From positions 1-64,000 of the forward strand of contig CAJQUW010011531.1 of NCBI GenBank assembly GCA_907163375.1: 64,000 nucleotides of DNA. The letters run 5' to 3'. Numbering within the stretch: the stretch's first letter is position 1; each line of letters begins with the position of its first letter. This document shows positions 1-9,949 of this stretch, one piece after another. The notes beneath the pieces were generated by a model, which had not been told where the DNA came from, did no database searches, and saw only the letters and a list, made by a program, of their open reading frames with translations. Both the position numbers and the translations under genes were made by a program. This DNA is from Prostheceraeus crozeri. Taxonomy: Eukaryota; Platyhelminthes; Polycladida; Euryleptidae.

Positions 1-813
1 CTGGAAGATCCGGGATTCATAGCAAATCTTATATAGTCATTCTTTTTTTGATTGTAACTTACGAACGGAGGATCGTTTAATTAAATTTATTTTCGATAAG
101 GAATAGAAATTTTTATAAAAAATAATTTGACTTTTTTGTTTTTCTCATACACAGAAAAATTTACTAAAACATTTACTAAAAAAATTTTACTAAAATATTT
201 TACAAAAAAAAATTTTACTAATAAAAATTACTAAAAATAGTATACTAAAAAATTTTTATAAATCATTTAATTTCAGATTTTGCTAGACATTAAAACTCTT
301 ATTTCTTCAATTGAACGAACCGTAGGTTCTATGGTACGCCTGATTCTTCTCCTGTTACATCAGAAACCCTACAGCTATGTTATCAATTTTGTTTTTTTGT
401 TTCATCTGAAAGTTTTTTTAATTTTTTTAGTAGTTCTTCAGATGTCATTCTTAAAAGTTACGTATAGTTTCTAGTTGTTTATTCGTTTTGTGACTAATAC
501 AGCATTTGATATTTGCACTAGACTGTACTACCTATAGCAGGAGCTGTTCCTTTTGCAGCAGATGTAATCAAATCTTTTATTATTGAATTAAGTTAACGAT
601 ACGTCCAATACCAGAAAAGGATGCCAGCCCTTCTTTTTGAAGTGTTTCTTCACTGTTCTAATGGTAAAAACAGATTTTATAGATGGTCATGAGCAATTTT
701 TTGATTTGAAGCAAATGTTTAAGATTGTTTGTTTATAAATTATTGGTGTGTTGTTTTAAATGGCATTTTTTAGGATTTAAAGTTGACTTTGGGAAAAAAT
801 ATTTACGATTGGT

Positions 814-983
814 TTAGTAACTGAGGACCTTTCGTCCGGATCGGCTAAAGCCTCTGACCAAGGTTCTATCAAGATATAGTGCGTCATCGGCTAAAGCCTT
901 CTGGGGACAGGGACGATAGGTTAGTAACCTGTGGACCTTTGGTCCGATCGGCTAAAGCCTCTTGAACAAGGTTCTATCAAGAT
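814..983. repeat. Diverged direct repeat, two copies
   Basis: Copies at 814-875 and 921-983 share TTAGTAAC, a GGAC-loop-GTCC hairpin, ATCGGCTAAAGCCT and AAGGTTCTATCAAGAT. A third partial copy (ATCGGCTAAAGCCTT) lies at about 887-900. The units are GC-richer than their surroundings. Function unknown. Confidence 0.75.
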
Positions 984-2053
984 TTTTCGTTTGTGAAGGA
1001 CACACAACTTCAAGATAACTATTAATTTTTGTTGACTTTATCTATGCGTCAAGTAGCGTGTGATGTTGTACTTAATTTCTTTTGTATTGACTTGCAATTT
1101 TGCTGATTAATCTCAATTGCATTTTAAGAGTATTATAACTTAATTTTAATAACATCAAATTGTCTTTTAACAGAATCTAACTGTCCCTTTCTTATTTTCT
1201 TTAGAGTTTTCTTGTAAATTATTCTTTAATCATTTTCTAAATTGATTTTAAGATTTTTCATTTCATCAACTTTTTGAATAAGTGAGTTTACTTAATTTTT
1301 TATTCTATTCATCTTTTTCTTTGTTGAGTAATTTTAGAACTTATTATCAACTTTTTTGGAATGTAGATTTGAAATGCTTTAAATTTTTTAAATTCTTTCA
1401 GGTAGTTTTTTCTATTTCCATCCTCTAATTTTCTTCCAATAGGTGTTTGATGTTATTTTTAATGACTTCAGATAATTAAATTTTATAGAAAGTAATATTA
1501 AAATTTTGATTGTTCTGAATCTTTTTTAAAAAAGTTTTGCTATTTCTGTTCTAGTCTCTATCCTTTTTATCAAGTTTAATAATTTTTCGTTTAATGATTT
1601 GGTCATTAAGTTTATGCAACTTAATTCATTTTCAGGGAAAACCATAACTTCGTTGATATATTTTTCATTTAAGTCATTGATTTGTGTATCAACTATTGTT
1701 TATTTGTTAACTCTTTATTTTTTTGTGGAAGAATAGAAAGATGCATTGGACCAGATAAACGTCTCCAGTTTTCATAATATATATTTCTATTTCTATTTCT
1801 AATTCACGATTATTCGGGATATATGCACCTGCACCAACATTTGGTAACATCATTTTTTAACAATAAAAATAAATTTTTTTTCTAATAAAAATAAATTTTT
1901 TTTTCTAATAGAAATAAAATTTTCTCTAATAAAAATAAAAAAATGGAAATGCAAATTTAAAAATATTAATTCGCCGTTAATCCTGTTCTCTTATTCGACG
2001 AGATCATCGGTGATTTGAAGCATAAATGTTTTTGTTATTAACTATTATATTCC

Positions 2054-2786
2054 ATGTATAGATGTTATCTTTTATTCGAATTACAAGCAGAAATATTTAG
2101 AGAAAACAGACTAATGGTTTTACCTTCTATAGAACTAACTTTGTTATTTTCAGGTGATCCATTTATTTTTAAATTTATGGATATTGTAAGTAAATATAAT
2201 GATGTTGTTTATGTAGAATTAAATAAAGAAAACATGGTTATTATTGGTCATAATAATGTTTACGGACTTATTAGAGCAGTTTTACCAATTAGTAATACTG
2301 ATTGGATTGAAAATAAAATTATCAATTATATCAATATTAGAAAATTAGTAAAAAAATTGGTTATTATATGGTTATTATTGGTCATAATAATGTTTACGGA
2401 CTTATTAGAGCAGTTTTACCAATTAGTAATACTGATTGGATTGAAAATAAAATTATCAATTATATCAATATTAGAAAATTAGTAAAAAAATTAAAATCGT
2501 TTTCAAAGTTAAAAATCAGATTATTTGCTGATGAACAAAACCAATATAACATTCACATAGAGAGTAAAAAACATCATGGAGAGTTATTATGCCAAGTATA
2601 TTATAGAGATACAATTTATAAAAAGAAACATCAGAAATGCCGCAAAGATATGATGATGATACTTATATAGGATTATATTCAAACTTAAATATCAATTTAT
2701 TAAAATCTTACATCAATGGCTTAGCAAAAATTTATATGTGGACAACACCTTATAAAAATTCAGGAACTGATAAAAATACTAAAATC
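2054..2786 (+). pseudogene. Unidentified decayed ORF with internal duplication
   Basis: Reading from 2054 gives a protein rich in Ile, Asn and Lys that I do not recognise (for example FSGDPFIFKFMDIVSKYNDV). A 134-bp tandem duplication (copies begin at 2234 and 2368) breaks the frame because 134 is not a multiple of three. The sequence resumes in another frame through 2670, and after a further shift (2637 on) reads into NTKI followed by the AAT repeat, which would encode a run of Asn. The coding look across three shifted frames suggests a once-functional gene. No family assignment is possible from sequence alone. Confidence 0.35.
2234..2501 (+). repeat. 134-bp tandem duplication
   Basis: The segment starting ATGGTTATTATTGGTCATAA at 2234 is repeated with essentially no change from 2368, ending near 2490 where the two copies diverge. 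Its near identity points to a recent slippage or unequal-exchange event inside the decayed ORF. Confidence 0.85.

Positions 2787-2825
<39 letters not shown>
2787..2825. repeat. (AAT/TAA)n microsatellite, 5' target of Dong element
   Basis: About 12 uninterrupted AAT units directly precede the retrotransposon leader. A short TAA run also lies just 3' of the element (about 6690-6702). Dong elements are known to insert into TAA repeats, so this is the expected target. Confidence 0.85.
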
Positions 2826-2840
2826 CCTGCTCGCGACGCC

Positions 2841-2912
2841 AGGGCGGGTGGCACAGTGGTTACTGTCTCTGGCTATGGTCCAGACGTGCCTGGGTTCGAA
2901 CCCGCTCCCAGT
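2841..2912 (+). promoter_or_regulatory. tRNA-like pol III promoter module in Dong leader
   Basis: Box A TGGCACAGTGG (2849-2859) and box B GGTTCGAACCC (2893-2903) both match the pol III internal-promoter consensus at normal spacing. Between them TCTGG (2868-2872) and CCAGA (2880-2884) form a perfect 5-bp anticodon-like stem around a 7-nt loop (CTATGGT). The T-stem is imperfect and the acceptor stem does not pair well, so this is a tRNA-derived head as in many SINEs rather than a working tRNA gene. It could drive transcription of the element or of a hitch-hiking SINE. Confidence 0.75.
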
Positions 2913-2926
2913 CACTTATTAATTTC

Positions 2927-2971
2927 GGCCGGGTGTGTGGCTAGCACCTGTAATCCAGCTACCTGGAGGCC
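2927..2971 (+). repeat. 7SL RNA (SRP Alu-domain)-like module, copy 1
   Basis: GGCCGGGTGTGTGGCTAGCA followed by CCTGTAATCCAGCTACCTGG and AGGC closely resembles the 5' end of metazoan 7SL RNA (GCCGGGCGCGGTGGCGCG, then CCTGTAGTCCCAGCTACTCGGGAGGC). The match covers about 45 bp. It lies 15 bp after the tRNA-like module in the leader of the Dong element. Confidence 0.7.
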
Positions 2972-3054
2972 CTTGATGATGGATCCAGTCACCTATTAAC
3001 TATATAAACACCTATTAATTCCAATATATAATATAACCATAATACTATGTATCA

Positions 3055-3240
3055 GCCCGACCGGGTGCTTTGGCAAGCACCTGTAATCCAGCTACTTGGA
3101 GGTCTAATAAAGTGGTAACGTGAAGGCTGCATTAATAACTATATATAGGGACCTAAGTAGGGACTACTAACACCAAATAACCCATAAGTGCCATTCCGGG
3201 AGTTCGAAGTGGTGAACTCCTTAATCTCGCTATGCCCGCC
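3055..3240 (+). repeat. 7SL RNA-like module, copy 2 (longer)
   Basis: The segment begins CCCGACCGGGTGCTTTGGCA and continues AGCACCTGTAATCCAGCTAC and TTGGAGG, again like 7SL 5' sequence. Further on, GGGAGTTCGAAGTGG (from 3198) and CTCGCTATGCCC (3226-3237) resemble the 7SL segment GGAGTTC...GCGCTATGCC, in the same order. So a larger part of the Alu domain seems to be kept, with an AT-rich insert between. It ends about 17 bp before the ORF start. Confidence 0.65.
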
Positions 3241-3256
3241 CAATACCCAATGAAGA

Positions 3257-6200
3257 ATGGAGAATCAATCAATTGTCATACCGGAACAGGCGTCGCCCGG
3301 GTTACCAAGGCCTGCGTTGAATGTTGGGAATCCAGGACGTTCAAGCGGAAGGGCTACTGGAGAGAATGAACATCGTAAACGCCAGAGAAGAAAATGGTCA
3401 CATGCCGACAACGCCCATGTAATTGAGTGCTACTACAAGAGTCGTCCGGACGAAAGGGGATATCGCAAGCGTATGCACGATATATGGAAACAAATGCCCC
3501 CAGAAACGACTATGACAGAGCAAGGCCTCCTGAATCAAAAGCGATCGATTGTGAAGAATAACCTGCTGACAGACATGGAAATACAAGAGATAACAAACCA
3601 AGTATCACAACCAACTGTGGGAAACAATGAAGTTGAAGATGACAATGATAGCATGCCTTCCAGTCAAGACGATGATGAAGTGACGACACAAGAGCCAAAC
3701 CACGAAATCTCAGAGAGACCGTTAACTGATGAAGAACAGCAATTAAAGCAAAGAATTGTGGAATACATGAAGAAGTACGCAACCTTCGAGAATCGAGTGA
3801 ACATCCGGAAGATTCGTGTCAACAAGGAAACTATAAAGCTGATAGAACAAGCCGAGGTGGTGACGAGAAGCATTCCGACACATGACATCACCGGAGTCAA
3901 CACCCTGATATACTCAGCTGCCAAAGCTATAGAGGAGAGAGTATACTCGGAGAACGATACTCGAAATGGACGCATTCCACCATGGAAACGTCGTTTGCAG
4001 AAACAAATTGAAGCTCTAAGAAGAGAAGTCAGTCAATTTAAGTCGCATATGGACAGCAATGGAAGACTGCCTCATTACATGATTCGAAAATATGACATGA
4101 ACATAAGAGATATTGATGAAGTGTATGAGGATGCGAAGCAGCGCCTGATAGCAATCAGTCATAGACTAAAGAGATACGAAGATCGAAATGAACAATTCAA
4201 AATCAACAAGTTATTCCAACAAAATCCGAAGATAGTATATCGAAAATTGAGAGGGCAAGAAGCGAATGAAGGAAAAATAGAAGACAAGAGTGAAGTAATA
4301 CAATACTGGAAAAACATCTGGGAATCCGAAGTTCAGCACAATGAAACCGCAGACTGGTTAGATGCTGTTGAAGAAAAATGTGAGAGCATACCAAGTCAGG
4401 ATTCTGTAACGATATCGGAAGCCGATACACACTACAAATTGACAAGCATGGCAAATTGGAAAGCACCAGGCACCGACAAAATACAAGCATTCTGGTTGAA
4501 GAAGCTGAAGAGTATGCATACAAGGTTAACAGCACACTACAATGAATTCCTAGGGATCCCAAGTTCCATACCAGAATGGATGGTCACTGGAAGAACTGTG
4601 CTGATACGAAAAGACGAAAGCAAACCACCTCGCCCCGACAACTTCAGGCCAATTACTTGCCTCCCAACTATGTGGAAGTTATTCAGCGGGATCATCGCGA
4701 GCAAGATTAACCGGCATATCGAATCAAACAGTGTAATGCATCACGAACAGAAGGGATGTAGACCCAAGTGCAGAGGGACCAAAGAACAGCTGGCCATAGA
4801 TCGAACGATCACAAGTGAAAGCAAGAAGAGAAAGAAGAACCTATCCATGGCCTGGATCGACTATCGCAAAGCATTCGACTCCATCCCGCACTCCTGGATA
4901 GTCAAATACTTGGACATGTACAAGGTCGATAAAGCTGTACAAGAAGTAATTGCCGTATCAATGACCATCTGGAAGACAAGGTTGACACAAGCCAATGACG
5001 ACATCGGAGTAGTGAAGATCAAGAGAGGCATCTTTCAAGGTGATTCATTGTCCCCGCTGCTATTCTGCCTAGCGATGAACCCCCTCAGCGATATCCTAGG
5101 TCAGATGCAACAAGCCTACAAGCTAACTACGGGGCATCGAGTGAACCACCTCCTCTACATGGACGATCTGAAGTTATACGGAAGAACAGAGAATGACATC
5201 AACGCGCTAATCAATAAAGTAAAGACCTTCAGTGATGATATCAACATGCAGTTTGGAATCGACAAATGCGCACGCCTTATCATCCACAGAGGCCAAACAA
5301 TACACACGGATGGATTCGAAACAGACGGGAGTATCATACAGGACGTGAATGAAGAAGACGGATACAAGTATCTTGGAATCCCACAGCACCACACCAACCT
5401 CGATGACGCAGCAAAGGCGCAAGCAATCGCCGAATACAAGAAAAGGCTGAAGAATGTCATGAAATCAAAGCTATACGCAATGCACAAGATTGAAGCAATC
5501 AACACGTTCGCAGTACCCGTCATCAGCTACACAGGGGGAGTGGTAAAATGGAGAGTCCAAGAACTTGATGAACTGAACCGCAAGACTCGCAAGATCATGA
5601 ATATGTACGGTGGACTGCACCCAAGAGCAGACGTGGATCGCCTCTACTTGCCGCGGGATCGGGGAGGAAGAGGCTTGAAGAACTTGACCGACATAGTGGA
5701 ACAAGAAAACCGAAGTCTAACAGAACACCTCCACAACGTTGCTGATGACCCACTGCTGGCGGTGGCTCAAGCAAGTGATCTGTACAGACAATGTGAAGAA
5801 ACAACAGCAGAATGGAAAGAAAAGAGAATGGAAGAGCGGTATCAGAAATGGAAAGACAAACCAATGCACGGCCAATATGTACGACAAATGAAAGAAATAA
5901 CATCAGGGAAGGCATGCTATAGTTGGTTGAAAACAGTCAAGTTGAAGATAGAAACGGAAGCACTACTTGTCGCAGCCCAGGACCAAGCCTTGAACACGAA
6001 AGCGCATTCAACGTACATAACAAAAGCAGGCACAGATCCGAAATGCAGAATGTGCAAGGCTACAGATGAGACAGTCGCTCACATCCTAACTGGCTGCTCA
6101 AAGCTAGCCGGAAACGAGTACGTCAACCGGCACAATGAAGTTGCAAGGATAGTCCATCGAAGCATATGCATGGACTACGACTTGCCCGTATCACGTGAAC

Positions 6201-6622
6201 CCTGGCAGCACGTGCCTGTGCCAGTGATAGAAGACAGCGCAGTGAAGATCTTGTGGGACTTCGAGATACGGACTGATAGAAGAATCACAGCAAGAAGACC
6301 AGACATAGTGATAGTGGACAAAGCGAAGAAGACTGGCATCATAATCGACATATCAGTACCCGAAGACCGGAACATCAACAACAAAGAAAAAGAGAAAATC
6401 ACAAAGTATCAAGACCTGAAAATGGAAATACAGAAGCTGTGGAACATCAAAGTAACGTGCATCCCTGTTGTGATCGGATCACTTGGAGCACACACAGGAA
6501 AGTTGACGAAGTACCTGAAGGAAATCCCCGGACACCACCATGTACCTCAATTGCAGAAGGCCGCCTTGCTTGGCAGTGCCTATATACTCAGGCGAACTCT
6601 TGACCTCCCTGAGTCCTGGTAG
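3257..6622 (+). CDS. Dong/R4-type reverse transcriptase-endonuclease polyprotein
   Basis: A single 1121-residue ORF encodes the enzyme that nicks the TAA target and copies element RNA onto it by target-primed reverse transcription. In order: a basic, tryptophan-containing N-terminal region (WSHADNAHVIECYYKSRP, about residues 48-65) of the DNA-binding type seen in R4/Dong proteins; reverse transcriptase from about 410 to 740, with FRPITCLPTMWKLF, motif A WIDYRKAFDS (D535), motif B GIFQGDSLSPLLF and the catalytic YMDD (634-637), then YKYLGI; a C-x2-C-x8-H-x4-C zinc motif (C930, C933, H942, C947); and a restriction-like endonuclease signature RRPDIVIVD...IIIDISVP (D1016, D1031). The start is the first in-frame ATG after the 7SL-like leader. 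No inactivating change was seen. Confidence 0.93.
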   Translation: MENQSIVIPEQASPGLPRPALNVGNPGRSSGRATGENEHRKRQRRKWSHADNAHVIECYYKSRPDERGYRKRMHDIWKQMPPETTMTEQGLLNQKRSIVKNNLLTDMEIQEITNQVSQPTVGNNEVEDDNDSMPSSQDDDEVTTQEPNHEISERPLTDEEQQLKQRIVEYMKKYATFENRVNIRKIRVNKETIKLIEQAEVVTRSIPTHDITGVNTLIYSAAKAIEERVYSENDTRNGRIPPWKRRLQKQIEALRREVSQFKSHMDSNGRLPHYMIRKYDMNIRDIDEVYEDAKQRLIAISHRLKRYEDRNEQFKINKLFQQNPKIVYRKLRGQEANEGKIEDKSEVIQYWKNIWESEVQHNETADWLDAVEEKCESIPSQDSVTISEADTHYKLTSMANWKAPGTDKIQAFWLKKLKSMHTRLTAHYNEFLGIPSSIPEWMVTGRTVLIRKDESKPPRPDNFRPITCLPTMWKLFSGIIASKINRHIESNSVMHHEQKGCRPKCRGTKEQLAIDRTITSESKKRKKNLSMAWIDYRKAFDSIPHSWIVKYLDMYKVDKAVQEVIAVSMTIWKTRLTQANDDIGVVKIKRGIFQGDSLSPLLFCLAMNPLSDILGQMQQAYKLTTGHRVNHLLYMDDLKLYGRTENDINALINKVKTFSDDINMQFGIDKCARLIIHRGQTIHTDGFETDGSIIQDVNEEDGYKYLGIPQHHTNLDDAAKAQAIAEYKKRLKNVMKSKLYAMHKIEAINTFAVPVISYTGGVVKWRVQELDELNRKTRKIMNMYGGLHPRADVDRLYLPRDRGGRGLKNLTDIVEQENRSLTEHLHNVADDPLLAVAQASDLYRQCEETTAEWKEKRMEERYQKWKDKPMHGQYVRQMKEITSGKACYSWLKTVKLKIETEALLVAAQDQALNTKAHSTYITKAGTDPKCRMCKATDETVAHILTGCSKLAGNEYVNRHNEVARIVHRSICMDYDLPVSREPWQHVPVPVIEDSAVKILWDFEIRTDRRITARRPDIVIVDKAKKTGIIIDISVPEDRNINNKEKEKITKYQDLKMEIQKLWNIKVTCIPVVIGSLGAHTGKLTKYLKEIPGHHHVPQLQKAALLGSAYILRRTLDLPESW

Positions 6623-6716
6623 GACTCCGAGATCTTGAGCATTGTTCCGACTTGTGAGAGTCGTGTACCAAAAAAAAAAAAAAATAAAAAAAATAATAAT
6701 AAACAATTCTCCATGC

Positions 6717-6718
<2 letters not shown>

Positions 6719-6754
<36 letters not shown>

Positions 6755-6800
6755 TAGATATGTATGGATATAGATATGTATAGATATAGATTGCCTTCAA
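6719..6800. repeat. AT/GATA-type microsatellite
   Basis: An (AT)n tract of about 30 bp is followed by TAGATAGATATG-like repeats just 3' of the Dong element. Confidence 0.85.
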
Positions 6801-6835
6801 CATAATCATTCAAAAAAAATAACAAGAAGTTCAGC

Positions 6836-7055
6836 ATTAGAACATCTGCGTACTCATCCTCAACACAATTAGAACATTACGTACTCATCCTCAACACAAT
6901 TAGAACATTATGTATTCATCCTCAACACAATTAGAACATCTGCGTACTCATCCTCAACATAATTAGAACATTATGTATTCATCCTCAATACAATTAGAAC
7001 ATCTGCGTACTCATCCTCAACACAATTAGAATATTACGTACTCATCCTCAACACA
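6836..7055. repeat. 31-32 bp minisatellite, seven copies
   Basis: Seven head-to-tail units begin ATTAGAACAT and end CTCATCCTCAACACA. Three subtypes differ at the middle (CTGCG, TACG, TATG) and occur in the order CTGCG, TACG, TATG, CTGCG, TATG, CTGCG, TACG. There are no spacers, so it is not a CRISPR array. Confidence 0.9.
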
Positions 7056-7268
7056 ATTACAGCAATCCTCAACGTTTCAATCCTCACACTTTGCCATTCA
7101 TGTTCAAATTAACAAGTCTAGAACATTTAAATGTACCTAACCGAACTCACATCATCAACACATTACACTATTCTCTTCACAACTAACACAAAACAGTACA
7201 CTTGTGTTCGCAATCAACACTTCAAATAACAGACGACTACAACCACAAGATCAAGTTTAAAAACAAAT

Positions 7269-7390
7269 CGGTACATTAGGTTCCAATTCAAAATGTACTA
7301 ATCCTGTTCGGTACATTTAGGTTCCAATTCAAAATGTACTAATCCTGTTCGGTACATTTAGGTTCCAATTCAAAATGTACTTATCCTGGG
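7269..7390. repeat. 40-41 bp tandem repeat, three copies
   Basis: Three units starting CGGTACATT(T)AGGTTCC and containing CAAAATGTACTAATCC begin at 7269, 7309 and 7350. They are nearly identical. Confidence 0.9.
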
Positions 7391-8426
7391 ACAGTATGAG
7401 CTATCTTTATACTACTCCTGAATGAGGTTCTCAAAAATGTACATGTAAGTGTGACGACATATTTCTGAATGAAAATGCTTGGGGTTTAACTTGGAAGAGA
7501 CGTTGAGACCTTGGAAGAAATGAAACAGGAAAATATGAAATTTAAGGCGTTCTGTTACAAAGCGTGATTGGTAAAGGTTGATCGAGTCATAGCCCAATTG
7601 ATGTTGTGTGATCATCTGCAGCAAGTTAAAATTTGGAAGCATGCTAGTTTTTCCATTTAGTCGTTGCTCTTTCCATCCAGTTTCTTGGCTTTCGAGCTCT
7701 TTTGCTTTGCATGAATAATGTACTCTGATCCTTAGCTGCAATCATTGGAATGTTGATTATGGTAATAAAGATGTGTATTGGCTTCAAAATGAGACCTCAT
7801 TTGTTAATTTCTGTTGGATAATTAGAAAGTTATGCTACCCTGTAAGCATATTGAGATGCGTATTGAGGGATAGAAGATACATTTCAGATGAAATGGATGA
7901 CAATGGCTCTGCACTCCTCAAATTCAAGTAAAATTGTATTTGGTGCCAGATTAGACACGAGAGGATGATGCGAGTCGAAACGTATAGTGCTAGCCTGACA
8001 CAAAATCTTGCGGACAAGACGAACTCATGTAGAACAGTTTACTATTCACTACAACTGCAAATGAGCTTTTACTGAAACCTTATCAACATATCACCCAACT
8101 TTATTTTCAAGGCAATGAGGTTTTCTTATGCATCGACTTTGCTGAGAACTCTGATGTGCTTCTGTGGGGACACGTTACACCACCGACAGGTCGGTTATAC
8201 TTAATACTATACATTGACAAGAGCTCAGTACTGATAATCCTGTGCAGTCGAAATTATGACTATTGAAAAGTGACTTCAGGACATAAAAATTCAGCTTTTC
8301 TGTCGAATGACCCTTTTATTAACTGCTTTATGCGCAAAGTATGACAGATGCTTTATTAGGACTTGTTTTATATCGCGATCAGTTTCAAATGATTAATCGC
8401 ATTTATCTTAAGATCTTGAGATTGAA
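7391..8426. other. No recognisable gene
   Basis: ORFs up to about 109 codons exist here (7412-7741 minus) but show no motif I recognise and no supporting context. The right part may be the decayed upstream half of the LINE that becomes recognisable at 8427. Confidence 0.4.
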
Positions 8427-8730
8427 TTCACTACTCCCATCTCTGACATAATCCACATGCATTCTGTGCAACATGTTATTTACGCAGATGATCTTCAAAT
8501 CTGTGTCCAAAGACTTGACTTAAATCCACATTCTCATTTATATCACAGTGTCATTTATTCAGCATATTCAAGAGTGCCTAAAAAACCGTGCAAAGCTGGA
8601 TGCTCCAAAGCATCTACCAAAACTTCTAGTGAATGACAGCAAAACCGAACTCCTGATTATATGGCCTGAAAATGGGAAGTGTGAAGTCTACCTGCCGGAC
8701 TTAATATCTTTAAACGGGATCAAAGCAAGG

Positions 8731-9800
8731 TTGGGTCCAATCTTGGGGTACCCCAAGATTGGACCCAAGAGTGGCTATTTCTCTAATGAAGTGGAACAAC
8801 AATTTCCAGAACATGTTTGGAATTTTGATTGAGATTTAAAATTGTATGAAGATATCTTGAATCATACCATATTGCACATATTGCTATCCAATTAATATGT
8901 ATCTAATGTTCATATTAAATACTATTTATTACATGAATTTGTTATTGAGGAATTGAGGCCACATTAATATTCAGCTAAAAGTTTTAATTATCGGCATAGG
9001 TTATCTCTGGGCTTAATATTATCAACCCTGCTTGCGTCTACAGCCTAATAATTTCCTAATTAGAACAACATGCATGACTAAGCTACATTCATTACAACAT
9101 ATCTTATCGAGAAACGAAACACACATAACATAGGCCTCGTATAAGATGAAAAGAGCACAAATGTAGATATAACGATATTTTTACTAATCGTAAGAGGCAA
9201 TCATCAAAGAATGTTACTACATTGAATGATGCCGATATCTTTCTATTTCTAATACATGCAGCCTAATAGTAAAATAAACAATATAGGCCGAAGTTTTTAA
9301 CTTTCAAGTCTAGAGGCTATATGAAGCAAGTTATCTACGAATTGTTGTAGGCAACCAATTCAACAGCATAAGCATTATACAGGTATTGGTTTAAATGTAT
9401 TGCATTTTTTCATTTATTGTTTGTTTTATTTCACGCAAAATGACATATACAAACTTCTGTCTAACACAATATGCATTACATCTAGTTTAATGGATTAAAT
9501 TCACAAGGAAGCCAAAGATAATCAAAGCATAGTTTAAAAAGCTAATTAAACAAACTATCAGATAGACATTTACGGTAAGTCTATATTAAAATTGATGATA
9601 GCACAGTTTTATCATAGAAAGACCAATCGTGTGGTTGAAGTAGGTTACGTACATACATGTAAGCTTACATGTAGATGACTTGCTATGACATGAAATGGTC
9701 ACATACATGTAGTTAGGCACAATTTTTCCAAGAAAACCGCAAATGATCATTCATGGTCAATTTCTTTACTCTTGGGTTCTCACTCTTGGGGGGTACCCCC
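8731..9800. mobile_element. TIR element with palindromic GGGGTACCCC ends
   Basis: The left end holds GGGGTACCCCAAGATTGGAC then CCAAGAGT. The right end holds the inverse, ACTCTTGGGTTCTCACTCTT then GGGGGGTACCCCC (about 9771-9800). At the left, a perfect palindrome of 38 bp is centred between 8749 and 8750. The element interrupts the LINE reading frame, which supports insertion. No transposase was seen in its roughly 1.05 kb. Target duplication and superfamily are unclear. Confidence 0.55.
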
Positions 9801-9949
9801 TCAAGACCTCCGCATTTTCCAGGATGATCAATTGAATTTAAAAAAGGACATGTCTCATATGTCCTGAAAGTGTGTTTTTTTCCACATTAGACACATATCT
9901 TCCATTCGTCGATATATATTCCCGCGTACGTCGAAGATTTTCATGAATA

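Larger units (their letters stand above)
1..2786. other. AT-rich segment with decayed ORFs
   Basis: This stretch is clearly richer in A and T than the rest of the window and holds no intact gene that I recognise. The first 800 bases are mostly A/T runs. On the minus strand a short reading frame starts at 1853 with MMLPNVGAGAYIPNN and continues only through frame changes, so it looks like a decayed gene. On the plus strand a decayed ORF occupies 2054-2786 (see its own entry). The composition and the change at the TAA repeat suggest an old foreign insert, perhaps viral or Polinton-like, but nothing identifies it. Confidence 0.4.
2826..6702 (+). mobile_element. Dong/R4-clade non-LTR retrotransposon
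   Basis: A complete-looking element: TAA repeat, leader of about 430 bp (tRNA-like plus two 7SL-like modules), one long ORF (3257-6622), a short 3' UTR, an A-rich tail at 6670-6690, then ATAATAATAA. Site-specific insertion in TAA repeats and a C-terminal restriction-like endonuclease are the hallmarks of the R4/Dong group. The ORF has no stop or frameshift, so the copy is young or was recently active. The exact 5' boundary within the TAA repeat is an inference. Confidence 0.85.

Noticed and set aside
2841..2912. Functional tRNA gene
   Set aside because: Box A, box B and anticodon stem are good, but the T-stem has mismatches and the acceptor stem does not pair, so it is called tRNA-derived.
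5155..5523. 122-codon minus-strand ORF in the Dong gene
   Set aside because: Shadow of the strongly supported RT frame.
6836..7055. CRISPR-like array
   Set aside because: Units are contiguous with no variable spacers, and the setting is eukaryotic.
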